From Actinomycetota bacterium (GTDB lineage: Bacteria; Actinomycetota; Aquicultoria; SURF-47): a stretch of DNA of 64,000 bases. The position numbers were made by a program, and so were the translations under genes. Positions 17,137 to 25,578 of the stretch are shown in pieces (position 1 is the stretch's first letter; each line of letters opens with the position of its first letter). The notes below the pieces were generated by a model. It was given only the letters and a program-made list of their open reading frames with translations, did not search any database and was not told where the DNA came from. The stretch is from contig QZJE01000014.1 in NCBI GenBank assembly GCA_003599235.1, positions 62,001 through 126,000 of the forward strand, read 5' to 3'.

Positions 17137-18177
17137 CTATAAGCTCCAGGCTTTTGGTACAAAAAGCTGTTGGAATAATCTGATGGCATAGCGGTCGGTC
17201 ATGTTGGCGATGTAATCACATACTTGTCTGGCCACATTTTCAGCAGGCAGTTTATCAGGCAGTTGCTCTGGGTTTTCTAAGAAGTAAAAGAATAGCTGGT
17301 CTATAACTTGCTTTACTTTTCTGTCCTCTATTTTTGCATCACTCATCACATACACCTTGGCAAAAAGAAACTTCCGTAAATTAGTTAAGGCAGTAGCAAA
17401 AGGTACACTTAGACTAATATGGTCTTTATCTAAGCTGTTTTCTACCATATCCAGCACTAAAGAGTTAACTCTTAATCCGTGATGACGACCTAGCAGCTTA
17501 ATTTCAGCTACCGGCAAGTCGTCTTCAGTAATAATACCGCCCCTAACTGCATCATCAATATCGTGATTGACATAGGCAATTCGATCGGCGATTTTAACTA
17601 TCTGGCCTTCTAGGGTTGCCGGGGGAGTAGAACCAGTATGGTTTAGAATCCCGTCTCGTACCTCGAATGTAAGATTTAAACCCTGGCCGTTGTATTCAAG
17701 TAAATCGACCACTCTTAAACTTTGCTCGTTGTGCTCAAAATGAGTAGGGGCACCCTTGTATTTATCTTTTATTTTCTGCAAACAGATATCTAGAGCTTCT
17801 TCTCCTTCGTGACCAAAAGGAGTGTGTCCCAGGTCGTGGCCTAGAGCTATAGCTTCGGCTAAATCCTCGTTTAAGGAAAGCGCCCGGGCAATAGTGCGAG
17901 ATATTTGGCAGACTTCCAGAGTGTGGGTTAGCCTGGTTCTATAATGATCTCCTTCGGGAGATAAAAATACCTGGGTTTTATGAGACAAGCGCCTGAAAGA
18001 TTTGCAGTGGATTATGCGGTCTTTATCACGCTGAAACTCCGTTCTAACCGTACAGAGAGCAATTTCCTTAGCCCGCCCCTTAGAGTTTGAGCTTAGCTCC
18101 GCCCTGCTTGATAGGCTCTTTTTTTCTAATTCCTCTAATTTTTCCCTGATATTGATGTGGTTAACCGTTTTTTCCAT
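17137..18177 (-). CDS. dgt: dGTP triphosphohydrolase-like HD-domain protein
   Basis: 346 aa. It is of the deoxynucleoside triphosphate triphosphohydrolase family, which cleaves dNTPs to nucleosides and tripolyphosphate. The HD metal site is complete: RTRLTHTLEV near 85, LGHDLGHTPFGHEGEEAL near 110, and the distal Asp in RIAYVNHDIDDA near 200. The N-terminal SSRAELSSNSKGR and FQRDKDRIIHCKSFRRL are diagnostic for this family. The start is taken at ATG 18177 (MEKTV); a TTG two codons upstream is possible, and neither has a clear ribosome-binding site. In related genomes dgt is commonly next to dnaG/rpoD and ppdK; here hppA and an accessory block intervene. Confidence 0.92.
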   Translation of the reverse strand: MEKTVNHINIREKLEELEKKSLSSRAELSSNSKGRAKEIALCTVRTEFQRDKDRIIHCKSFRRLSHKTQVFLSPEGDHYRTRLTHTLEVCQISRTIARALSLNEDLAEAIALGHDLGHTPFGHEGEEALDICLQKIKDKYKGAPTHFEHNEQSLRVVDLLEYNGQGLNLTFEVRDGILNHTGSTPPATLEGQIVKIADRIAYVNHDIDDAVRGGIITEDDLPVAEIKLLGRHHGLRVNSLVLDMVENSLDKDHISLSVPFATALTNLRKFLFAKVYVMSDAKIEDRKVKQVIDQLFFYFLENPEQLPDKLPAENVARQVCDYIANMTDRYAIRLFQQLFVPKAWSL

Positions 18178-18205
18178 AAGCAAATATTAGCATATTTGCA
18201 GAAAT

Positions 18206-18991
18206 CTATTTCTTCTTTGGCCAAAAGACTCCTAAGACTAAGAATGTGGGATTTGGAAAACTTGAGCCTACTATTAAGTAGGAATCTCTGCTAGAAGCCC
18301 ACATTTGGTCAAGCCATTTTTCTTGAATCTTTACCAATAACTCTTTTTCTGTGTATTTACTTCGCCAAGCTCTAAAAGACTGATATATTTCCCAATCGAT
18401 TATTTGTATGTCATGCATCTTTTTACATCGCTTGTCATCGCATCTAAACTTATACCTAAATTCATAAGGTATTTGCTCCAATTCTTTTGGCTGTGGACCA
18501 AATAATTTTAACTGCGAAAGCTGGTTAACCCTTTTCTGGCTCCACTGTTTCTTTGATTTAGTTATATAAAAATCTATTTCTTTTGGCTTAAACGTTCCCA
18601 AGGATATCGCCTTTTGTTTATACAAACATACAATTTCCTCAAGCGATTGGCGATTTCTTTTCAGTACAAAAGGCTTTCTATTATCCCAGTATGGGTCATT
18701 CTTGGTACTCAGCATTTCTCCGATCTCAATAGAGGATCCAGTTGGAGAATAACTATCTAGCCTAAAGTCCCGTTTCTTTTCTTTTTTATACATTTCTAAT
18801 GAAAGCCAGTTATATTTGGGAAATTGCTTCTCATAAGGCAAATAGCGAAAGGTTAGTGGATAAAGCCGTCGCCATTCTCCTGTAGGCATAACTCCAGCTA
18901 CGCAAACGGTTTCCATATACTTAAGGCTGGGAGTTGGATAGGTTTTTACAACAACAAGAAATTGTTCTTTATTAGTTTTAGAGATGTTCAA
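18206..18991 (-). CDS. Conserved-looking hypothetical protein paired with DUF488
   Basis: 261 aa, soluble. I do not recognise a named family. The N-terminal half is an alpha/beta region (FLVVVKTYPTPSLKYMETVC). Around residues 185-205 there is a probable zinc knuckle, CDDKRCKKMHD (C-x4-C-x3-H), followed by IIDWEIYQSFRAWR. The C-terminus is a beta-rich segment (LIVGSSFPNPTFLVLGVFWP). The gene overlaps the end of the DUF488 gene by 14 bases, so the two are translationally coupled and probably act together. They form the dgt-proximal end of an accessory block between dgt and ppdK. A role in nucleic-acid or nucleotide handling is possible from the zinc motif but is speculation. Confidence 0.75.
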   Translation of the reverse strand: MNISKTNKEQFLVVVKTYPTPSLKYMETVCVAGVMPTGEWRRLYPLTFRYLPYEKQFPKYNWLSLEMYKKEKKRDFRLDSYSPTGSSIEIGEMLSTKNDPYWDNRKPFVLKRNRQSLEEIVCLYKQKAISLGTFKPKEIDFYITKSKKQWSQKRVNQLSQLKLFGPQPKELEQIPYEFRYKFRCDDKRCKKMHDIQIIDWEIYQSFRAWRSKYTEKELLVKIQEKWLDQMWASSRDSYLIVGSSFPNPTFLVLGVFWPKKK

Positions 18992-19427
18992 TTTTTACCC
19001 GCCCCTTTGTTTGTTTAACAATCTCTTCAGCCACAATAGATCGATGACATTCTTGGGCTGATTGTTCAAAACAAAGAAGGCAAGCGCTTTTTTCTTTTAG
19101 AATCTCAATTATTTTAGATAAACTGCCACTAGTGGAATTAAGATGCTTCAAATAAGCTTTTTTAAAAGCATTAAAGTTTCTGTCTTGATAATATCGGCTG
19201 CGGATTGGCTTGGGTGCTCCCAAGTCTTGAATATGCAGGTATTCGATATTGTTTTCATTTAAACAAGAGGCTAATTTTGTTTTCGAAAAGCCTGGTTTAC
19301 GGCTTATAGCGACATTGCGAACATCAATTAAGACAGGAATATTTGACTCTTGTATTGCCTGAGAGAAATAATCAATACTCTTTGCTTCATAGCCTACTGT
19401 AAAAAGGGTATTGAACTCCATAACCAT
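18978..19427 (-). CDS. DUF488 domain protein
   Basis: 149 aa. It matches the DUF488 pattern: a start with FTVGYEAKSIDYF, VLIDVRNVAISRKPGFSK, and the hallmark C-terminal LLCFEQSAQECHRSIVAEEI, in which the Cys and the CHR are the family's most conserved residues. The biochemical function of DUF488 is not established. It starts at ATG 19427 after a strong but distant GGAGGTGAG and overlaps the following zinc-knuckle gene by 14 bases. Confidence 0.85.
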   Translation of the reverse strand: MVMEFNTLFTVGYEAKSIDYFSQAIQESNIPVLIDVRNVAISRKPGFSKTKLASCLNENNIEYLHIQDLGAPKPIRSRYYQDRNFNAFKKAYLKHLNSTSGSLSKIIEILKEKSACLLCFEQSAQECHRSIVAEEIVKQTKGRVKIEHL

Positions 19428-19573
19428 AGTTTAGCGCTCACCTCCTTCAATAACAACATTTGTTTATACTAAAGGTTATTGCGAGCTTCCAAAACCCCAA
19501 TTTTTAGTGAAAAAATTAACTAATTTTTTGTGACTTTCTTTTCGATTTTTCATAGATTTGAAGAAAAGGAGTA

Positions 19574-19957
19574 CTATTCAGACCTACGTTTTAGGGAATC
19601 AGCAACCTTTTTCTTATGAACACAATGCACTCGAAGCATTATTAATGCCCATGCAACAACACCAGCTAATATGCCAATTAAATTTGATTGATGTAGATAT
19701 TCTGTTACGCCAGCCCATGCCATAAAAGCAAATGATGGGCCAATAAGAACTCCATAGTATAAATAGACTTCAGCCCAAACTTTAAGTTTGTCGGTAAAAT
19801 GCATATCAACCCATTCTTGCGCCCCAGTATTAATAGCTGCTCCACATTTAGGGCACTGCATCCAAGAAGAACCGATTTCTTCAAGATTGCTTCTAATCCC
19901 ACTACGCGTTCCAAGCGATTCGACACAATGCGGGCAACTGAAAAAAGTTAGTCCCAT
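19574..19957 (-). CDS. Small membrane protein with N-terminal zinc ribbon
   Basis: 127 aa. Four cysteines in two pairs, CPHC near residue 8 and CPKC near 36, form a probable zinc ribbon. Two transmembrane helices follow (about 67-85 and 93-110), and the end is basic (HKKKVADSLKRRSE). ATG 19957 is preceded by GAGAGGAT. It begins 2 bases after the stop of the next protein upstream, which also carries helices and a cysteine ribbon, so they are likely a functional pair. No family name is recognised. Confidence 0.65.
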   Translation of the reverse strand: MGLTFFSCPHCVESLGTRSGIRSNLEEIGSSWMQCPKCGAAINTGAQEWVDMHFTDKLKVWAEVYLYYGVLIGPSFAFMAWAGVTEYLHQSNLIGILAGVVAWALIMLRVHCVHKKKVADSLKRRSE

Positions 19958-19959
19958 AA

Positions 19960-20406
19960 CTAATCCTCTCGTTTGCCTTTTTGTTTATTCATTATTTCAA
20001 CTGCTTCGTGCTTCTCGATATATTTGCTCTGTTCATCTTTTAAGATATGCTTATTATTGCAATCTGGGTCAGAGCAAAAGAAAGTATATCCATTAGCACT
20101 TGAATTTTTTAGAGGGCTTTTGCAATGAAGACATCTTAAATTATAATCTCTATCCCAGTAAACACCGAACTGCTCATTAAGACGCCCATATTTAAAATAA
20201 ATTCGAAGCCAGCCAATAAAAGATCCCGTTGTTATTGCTACTGTAGAAACAACAAAAATCATAAAATTTGTCCCATATTCAAGTATATAAGCAAACAAAG
20301 CGGTGATTAACACTATAATGACGGTAAGTATTATCGAAATAAAGGGTTTTAATATTAAGTCTGCCAGCTTATCTAGCAATATTTCTATCGCCTTATCTTT
20401 AATCAT
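19960..20406 (-). CDS. Small membrane protein with C-terminal zinc ribbon
   Basis: 148 aa. An amphipathic N-terminus, two transmembrane helices (about 20-42 and 48-66), then a soluble tail with CLHC near residue 92 and CSDPDC near 111, a probable zinc ribbon. A motif DYNLRCLHCKSPL resembles treble-clef ribbons attached to membrane proteins. There is no ribosome-binding site, but TATAAT lies 7 bases before the ATG, so the message could be leaderless. It is immediately followed by the other zinc-ribbon membrane gene (2-base gap). Confidence 0.65.
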   Translation of the reverse strand: MIKDKAIEILLDKLADLILKPFISIILTVIIVLITALFAYILEYGTNFMIFVVSTVAITTGSFIGWLRIYFKYGRLNEQFGVYWDRDYNLRCLHCKSPLKNSSANGYTFFCSDPDCNNKHILKDEQSKYIEKHEAVEIMNKQKGKRED

Positions 20407-20459
20407 ACGTTTAATTATACTTTAAATAGATTTATTTTCTTATATAAACAGCTTTCCCA

Positions 20460-20636
20460 TGTTGCTCTTTTTGCTGCGCAAGTGGGTTTACTTGCGACTG
20501 TGGAGCAACATTAGGCGATATGGAATTAAGTACCAGCGGCAAATTGGTTGAATTGACCACTTGTAAGTTCCAATTTCGCTGATGCTTAATGAGATATCGG
20601 CAATAGTCGCGTAACTGGAGCAAAAAACCCACTTGC
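20460..20636. repeat. Long nested imperfect palindrome between ppdK and the accessory block
   Basis: An element of about 160-180 bp. Long-range arms pair in register: GCAAGTGGGTTT (20478-20489) with AAACCCACTTGC (20625-20636); GCGACT (20494) with AGTCGC (20605); CGATAT (20516) with ATATCG (20594); TTAAG (20526) with CTTAA (20585); CAGCG (20534) with CGCTG (20577); AAATTGG (20541) with CCAATTT (20570). The 5' arm can instead fold locally: TGTTGCTC (20460-20467) with GAGCAACA (20503-20510) enclosing CGCAAGT/ACTTGCG. It could be a miniature mobile element or a structured RNA. It occupies most of the 322-base gap between genes. Confidence 0.8.
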
Positions 20637-20662
20637 AAGAAAATATCTTATGCATAAGAAAA

Positions 20663-20689
20663 GGGCGGACACAGGGGTCCGCCCCTACA
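20663..20689 (-). terminator. GGGCGGAC hairpin, possible ppdK terminator and repeat
   Basis: GGGCGGAC (20663-20670) and GTCCGCCC (20677-20684) form an 8-bp stem. Read on the minus strand it is followed by TTTTCTT, so it can end the ppdK transcript 40 bases after the stop. The 3' flank CCCCTACA is shared with the other GTAGGGG repeats in the window. Confidence 0.6.
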
Positions 20690-20728
20690 TTTTTTGCTTA
20701 CAACTTACAGCTTACTGCTTATAGCTGT

Positions 20729-23398
20729 TTACCGATTATCAGACACTTCCACTTCTTCAGCTATAGTGCTTTGGGCAGCAGCTAGTCGAGCCAATGGCAC
20801 ACGGTATGGCGAACAGCTGACATAATCCAGGCCGGCTTCGTGGAATACTTTAACAGATTCCGGATCGCCGCCATGTTCTCCGCAAACGCCTAGCTTGATT
20901 TTAGGCTTAGCTTTACGCCCCAAATCAACGCTGATTTTAAGTACTTTAGCCACCCCTGGATCAATTGTCTCAAACGGGTTAAAGGGCAAAATTTTGCGAT
21001 CTAGGTATCTAGCCAAGAACTTGCCTTCAATATCATCGCGGGAAAATCCAAAAGTGGTTTGAGTTAGGTCATTTGTGCCGTAGCTAAAGAAATCGGCATA
21101 CTCAGCAATTTCGTCTGAGGTAACAGCAGCCCGGGGAAGCTCAATCATGGTGCCAATCAAATAATCTAAGTCAGTTCCTTGCTCTGCTAAAACATCATGG
21201 ATTACTTGCTCGGTTTCTTCCCGCAATACTTGAAGCTCAGTTACGATAGAGACTAGCGGTATCATAATCTCTACAACAGGATCTATGCCCTCTTTTTTGC
21301 ATCGGCAAGCAGCCTCAACTATGGCTCTAACCTGCATTTTGTATAGCTCCGGAATCATAATGCCTAAGCGGCATCCGCGAAGCCCAAGCATAGGGTTAGC
21401 TTCATGCTGCATCTCAACAGCATGTAACATTTTCTTTTTTTCGTTGATTTCCTCCTCAGAAACGCCAGTAAACTCTGACCTGGTTATATCCACCATCAAG
21501 TCAGTTAAGTTAGGCAAAAACTCATGTAGGGGAGGATCTAATAATCTTATGGTTACTGGCAAAGAATCCATAGCTTTGAAAATACCCACAAAGTCTTCCC
21601 GTTGAACATCAAGCAAGTTATTTAGAGCTTCGTTTCTGTCATCTTCGTTATCAGCTAAAATCATTTTTCTGACAATGGGTAGCCTATCACCTAAAAACAT
21701 ATGCTCAGTTCTGGCAAGACCTATTCCTTCTGCTCCAAATTCCCTGGCTTTAGCAGCATCTTCTGGGGTATCAGCGTTGGTCCTTACTTTTAAGCGTCTG
21801 TACTCATCAGCCCAACTTAGAACCGTATTAAAATCTTCGGTGGGGGTTGGCGGCACCAAATCAACTTCTCCTAAAACCACAATACCGGCAGTTCCATCAA
21901 TGGAGATAATATCGCCTTCTTTAACTTTAGTATTGCCGACATTAAAAGTACGATTAGCCATATCGATATCTAAAGCTTCTACTCCGGTAACGCATGGTTT
22001 ACCCATGCCTCTGGCAACAACGGCTGCATGCGAAGTTTTACCGCCATGACTGGTTAGTATTCCTTGAGCAGCAATCATTCCATGTAAGTCATCAGGAGTA
22101 GTTTCCCAGCGGGTAAGAATTACTTTTTCGCCAGCTTGGCCCAGTTCTTCAGCCTTATCGGCATCAAAAATAGCTTTTCCCACAGCAGCTCCGGGAGAAG
22201 CATTTAGCCCTTTAGCTAAAACATCTACCCTGGCATCGGGGTCAAAGCGCGGGTGCAATAACTGGTCTAACTGAGCCGGCTCCACCCTCATCACAGCCGT
22301 CTTTTTATCAATTAAGCCTTCTTTTTCCATGTCAACAGCTATCTTTAATGCAGCCGCCGCTGTTCTTTTACCAACCCGTGTCTGCAGCATCCACAGCTTG
22401 CCTTGCTCAATAGTAAACTCGATATCGCACATATCTCTGTAATGCTTTTCTAAAATAGTCATGGCATCGGTTAAGCGGACATAAGCCTCAGGCATCTCGT
22501 TATCTAGATCGGTTAATGGCTTAGTAATTCTAATCCCGGCTACTACATCTTCGCCTTGGGCATTAGTTAGATAATCACCATAGATCTCATTTTCACCTGT
22601 TGCCGGATTTCTGGTAAAACATACCCCGGTAGCCGAGGTGTCTCCCTTGTTTCCAAAAACCATGGTTTGCACATTAACTGCCGTTCCCAAACTGTCTGAG
22701 ATTTTATAGAGCTTGCGGTAGTCTTGAGCTCTTTTATTGTTCCAAGATGAAAAAACCGCGATAATTGAAAATCTCAATTGCTCGCGGGGTTGGGTGGGAA
22801 AATCCTTGCCGGTTTCTTTTTTCACAATTGCTTTAAACGTAGAGACTAGCTCCAAGAGGTCTGGGGCACTAAGTTCGGTATCTAATTTAACACCCTTATT
22901 TTTCTTAAGCTCAGTTATAGCATCTTCAAAAAGCTGGCCTTCGATTCGAAGTACCACTTTGCCGAACATCTGGATAAAACGGCGGTAAGAATCGTATGAA
23001 AAGCGCTCATCACCGGTTTGCTTGATAAGACCTTTGACAGAATCATCATTTAGCCCCAAGTTAAGCACTGTATCCATCATGCCGGGCATAGAAAAAGGAG
23101 CACCGCTTCTAACTGATACCAATAAAGGGTCAGAGCCGTCTCCTAATTTTTTGCCCATTTTTTTCTCAAGCTCTGCCAAGTGGCTGTCTATTTCGTTCTC
23201 TAGGCCAGGAGGAAATTGATTGCTGGCGCTATAAATATTGCAGGCTTCGGTAGTAATAGTGAATCCAGGTGGAACAGGAAGCCCGATAACGGTCATCTCG
23301 GCCAAATTAGAGCCTTTGCCTCCCAAAACATACTTCATTTGGGCATTGCCTTCTTCAAAATCATAAACGTACTTAGTTTTCGTTTTGCTCATAGTCAT
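20729..23398 (-). CDS. ppdK: Pyruvate, phosphate dikinase
   Basis: 889 aa. It interconverts pyruvate + ATP + Pi with phosphoenolpyruvate + AMP + PPi. The N-terminal ATP-grasp region begins YVYDFEEGNAQMKYVLGGKG, the central swivelling domain carries the phosphorylated His in TSHGGKTSHAAVVARG, and the C-terminal PEP-binding barrel includes GVCGEHGGDPESV and the Cys in DYVSCSPYRVPLARL. The start at ATG 23398 (MTMSKTK) is chosen because GGAGAGAAAG precedes it; the frame is open 14 codons further. It follows glyS by 61 bases. With hppA it forms a pyrophosphate-consuming and -producing pair. Confidence 0.97.
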   Translation of the reverse strand: MTMSKTKTKYVYDFEEGNAQMKYVLGGKGSNLAEMTVIGLPVPPGFTITTEACNIYSASNQFPPGLENEIDSHLAELEKKMGKKLGDGSDPLLVSVRSGAPFSMPGMMDTVLNLGLNDDSVKGLIKQTGDERFSYDSYRRFIQMFGKVVLRIEGQLFEDAITELKKNKGVKLDTELSAPDLLELVSTFKAIVKKETGKDFPTQPREQLRFSIIAVFSSWNNKRAQDYRKLYKISDSLGTAVNVQTMVFGNKGDTSATGVCFTRNPATGENEIYGDYLTNAQGEDVVAGIRITKPLTDLDNEMPEAYVRLTDAMTILEKHYRDMCDIEFTIEQGKLWMLQTRVGKRTAAAALKIAVDMEKEGLIDKKTAVMRVEPAQLDQLLHPRFDPDARVDVLAKGLNASPGAAVGKAIFDADKAEELGQAGEKVILTRWETTPDDLHGMIAAQGILTSHGGKTSHAAVVARGMGKPCVTGVEALDIDMANRTFNVGNTKVKEGDIISIDGTAGIVVLGEVDLVPPTPTEDFNTVLSWADEYRRLKVRTNADTPEDAAKAREFGAEGIGLARTEHMFLGDRLPIVRKMILADNEDDRNEALNNLLDVQREDFVGIFKAMDSLPVTIRLLDPPLHEFLPNLTDLMVDITRSEFTGVSEEEINEKKKMLHAVEMQHEANPMLGLRGCRLGIMIPELYKMQVRAIVEAACRCKKEGIDPVVEIMIPLVSIVTELQVLREETEQVIHDVLAEQGTDLDYLIGTMIELPRAAVTSDEIAEYADFFSYGTNDLTQTTFGFSRDDIEGKFLARYLDRKILPFNPFETIDPGVAKVLKISVDLGRKAKPKIKLGVCGEHGGDPESVKVFHEAGLDYVSCSPYRVPLARLAAAQSTIAEEVEVSDNR

Positions 23399-23459
23399 CT
23401 TTCTCTCCACCTTATGTTGATTAACTAACCTTTTGGCCATGCTAATTCACCCCAATAAT

Positions 23460-25577
23460 TTACCCCTCAACCACTATTTTAGACAAATCAGCCACTGAAA
23501 GGCAAGTGGTTACATACTTATTAATCAAGGCAATCCTGTTTTCTTTAAGCTTTTTCTCTTTAGCCATAACCAGCACCACATCGAAGAAATTATCAACAAG
23601 TTTGCGCATATCCGCCAGTTCTGTTAAAGCCTTTTGATAATCAAATTTAGTAATATATTTCTTTACTTTTTCTTCCGTTTTTAAAAGTGTCTTATAGAGT
23701 TCTATCTCTTCTTTGTCAGTAAGAATTTTTTTATCTATTTTAGTGCCCAGCTTTAAATCGCCCAAATTTTTGCAACGGCTAAAAGCTATCATTAGGTCGT
23801 CAAAAGATTTAGTTTTTCTAAGTTTTGATAGAGCAACAGCTCGTAGTTTGATATCTGCTAGATCGTCTAAGTTTAGAGATAATACCGCTCTTATAACATC
23901 ATAACTTATTTCTAACTCTTCTAGCAACCTTGCTGCCCGGCTACTAAGGAGTTCTTTTACCTGGGATTTTACTTGGTCTAAGTCTTTTAGATTAGCTACC
24001 TTTTGATGTATTAACTTAAAGCTTTGGCGAATTAACTCATTTAGTGACAAATGTAGTTCTGAGTCCATAATAATTTTAGCAATACCATAGGCTTGGCGTC
24101 TTAAGGCGTAGGGGTCACCGGCACTGGTTGGCACTATCCCGATACTGTAACAACCAACAATAGTATCTAGCTTATCAGCAATAGAGAGCACTTTGCCGGC
24201 ATTGGTCAGAGGTAAAATATCACCAATAAACCTGGGTAGGTAATGCTCAAAAATAGCAGTGGCTACCTTATCGTTTTCACCATTTAGCCTAGCGTATTCA
24301 CAGCCAATTGCCCCTTGAAGCTCAGCAAACTCGCCTACCATCTCCGTTACTAGATCGGCTTTGATAAGCATTGAGGCTTTTTTAATCGCTTGGCTATCAT
24401 TTATGCTAAGAGATAACTTGGTTGAGATTTTGGTTGAGATTTTGGTTGAGATTTTGGTTGAGAGTTTTTTTATTCGTTGGCATTTTTCCCAGACCGTACC
24501 CAATTTTTCCTGGAAAACTACCCCTTGAAGCTCCAAAGCTCTTTCACCTAAGTTCTTTTTTAAGTCTTCTTCGAAGAAAAACTTTCCGTCGCTCAAGCGG
24601 GCATTGACCACCCTTTCATGGCCCCTTTTTATATTACTGTTATATTTGGGATTGCCGTTGTGAACAACCACAAAACTGGGTTGTAAATCTCCGTTTTTAC
24701 CTTCTACCGGGAAATAGCGCTGATGGGATTGCAAGACAGTCTCAATAACCTTCCTTGGAAGCACTAAGTATTCTTTGGAGAAATTACCTTCGATTGGATA
24801 AGGGTATTCAACTAAGTTAACAACTTCTTCTAAGGTCTTTTTTATGCGCCCGTTATCAAACCTGACAGTACCTTTACTTAATTTAGCTGCTGCCTGAGAT
24901 TGTTTGACGATTACTTTTTGACGGTCTTTTTGATTAAGCATTACTTTGCCTTTTCTTAGAGCGCTTAGGTAATCAGAAGCATTGGACAGCTTGATAGCTG
25001 TAGGACTTAACAAGCGATGACCGTAAGTTACATTGGAGCTTTTTAAGCCGTCTAAATCAAAGTTAATTGTTTTATTACCATGCAGAGCTAAGAGCCAGCG
25101 GATAGGCCTGGAAAACCGCATGTTATTTTGCCAACGCATGCTTTTCTTAAACTTAATCTGCTTGATTATCTCTGGCAACAGTTTAGGAAGTAACTCAGTT
25201 GCTTTTTTGCCAGCTGCTTTTTTAATAGCAAAAACATATTCATTATTGCCTTCTTTTTTAACCACTAGATCTTGTGGTTTAACCCCCTTGGAACTGGCAA
25301 AACATATGGCTGCTTTGGTGGGTTTTCCTTTATCAAAAGCAGCCTTTGCCGGTGGGCCTTTAACCTCGGTTACAGTTGCTTGCTGGTATACGGGGAAATC
25401 TCTTATATACAAGGCCAGACGTCTGGGGGTGCCAAAAACATCTGCTTTTAGTTTGCCAAAATCGTGAGCCTCAATAGTGCTAATTGCTATTTCTTTTAAC
25501 TGATTTATCCCGCCATATAGCATGGCTGATGGTAGCTCTTCAGTTCCAATTTCTAAGACTAACTCGTTGTTCGACAT
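23460..25577 (-). CDS. glyS: Glycyl-tRNA synthetase beta subunit
   Basis: 705 aa, the tRNA-binding and catalysis-supporting subunit of the alpha2-beta2 enzyme. The start is set at MSNNELVLEIGTEELP (ATG 25577), the conserved beginning of the family, with AGAGGAAAT just upstream; the 20 upstream in-frame codons are encoded by a palindromic repeat and glyQ sequence and are not expected to be translated. The HD-like and C-terminal anticodon-binding regions are present. One loop contains TKIS repeated three times because of a 12-bp tandem repeat in the gene. It begins one base after the glyQ stop. Confidence 0.96.
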   Translation of the reverse strand: MSNNELVLEIGTEELPSAMLYGGINQLKEIAISTIEAHDFGKLKADVFGTPRRLALYIRDFPVYQQATVTEVKGPPAKAAFDKGKPTKAAICFASSKGVKPQDLVVKKEGNNEYVFAIKKAAGKKATELLPKLLPEIIKQIKFKKSMRWQNNMRFSRPIRWLLALHGNKTINFDLDGLKSSNVTYGHRLLSPTAIKLSNASDYLSALRKGKVMLNQKDRQKVIVKQSQAAAKLSKGTVRFDNGRIKKTLEEVVNLVEYPYPIEGNFSKEYLVLPRKVIETVLQSHQRYFPVEGKNGDLQPSFVVVHNGNPKYNSNIKRGHERVVNARLSDGKFFFEEDLKKNLGERALELQGVVFQEKLGTVWEKCQRIKKLSTKISTKISTKISTKLSLSINDSQAIKKASMLIKADLVTEMVGEFAELQGAIGCEYARLNGENDKVATAIFEHYLPRFIGDILPLTNAGKVLSIADKLDTIVGCYSIGIVPTSAGDPYALRRQAYGIAKIIMDSELHLSLNELIRQSFKLIHQKVANLKDLDQVKSQVKELLSSRAARLLEELEISYDVIRAVLSLNLDDLADIKLRAVALSKLRKTKSFDDLMIAFSRCKNLGDLKLGTKIDKKILTDKEEIELYKTLLKTEEKVKKYITKFDYQKALTELADMRKLVDNFFDVVLVMAKEKKLKENRIALINKYVTTCLSVADLSKIVVEG
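24421..24462. repeat. 12-bp tandem repeat inside glyS
   Basis: GTTGAGATTTTG is repeated exactly three times (24421-24456) with a partial fourth copy. In the GlyS frame it encodes STKISTKISTKIS-like residues. The unit is a multiple of three, so copy changes would keep the frame. Confidence 0.9.
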
Positions 25578-25578
25578 A

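Noticed and set aside
20460..20636. Integron attC site or IS end
   Set aside because: The palindrome lacks RYYYAAC/GTTRRRY core sites, and no integrase or transposase is near.
20432..20638. Open frame of 68 codons on the minus strand between ppdK and the zinc-ribbon genes
   Set aside because: It runs through the long palindrome, lacks a ribosome-binding site and has no recognisable domain; the palindrome explains the sequence.
24422..24607. Plus-strand open frame with RFWLRFWLRFWLR
   Set aside because: It is the reverse reading of the 12-bp tandem repeat in glyS.
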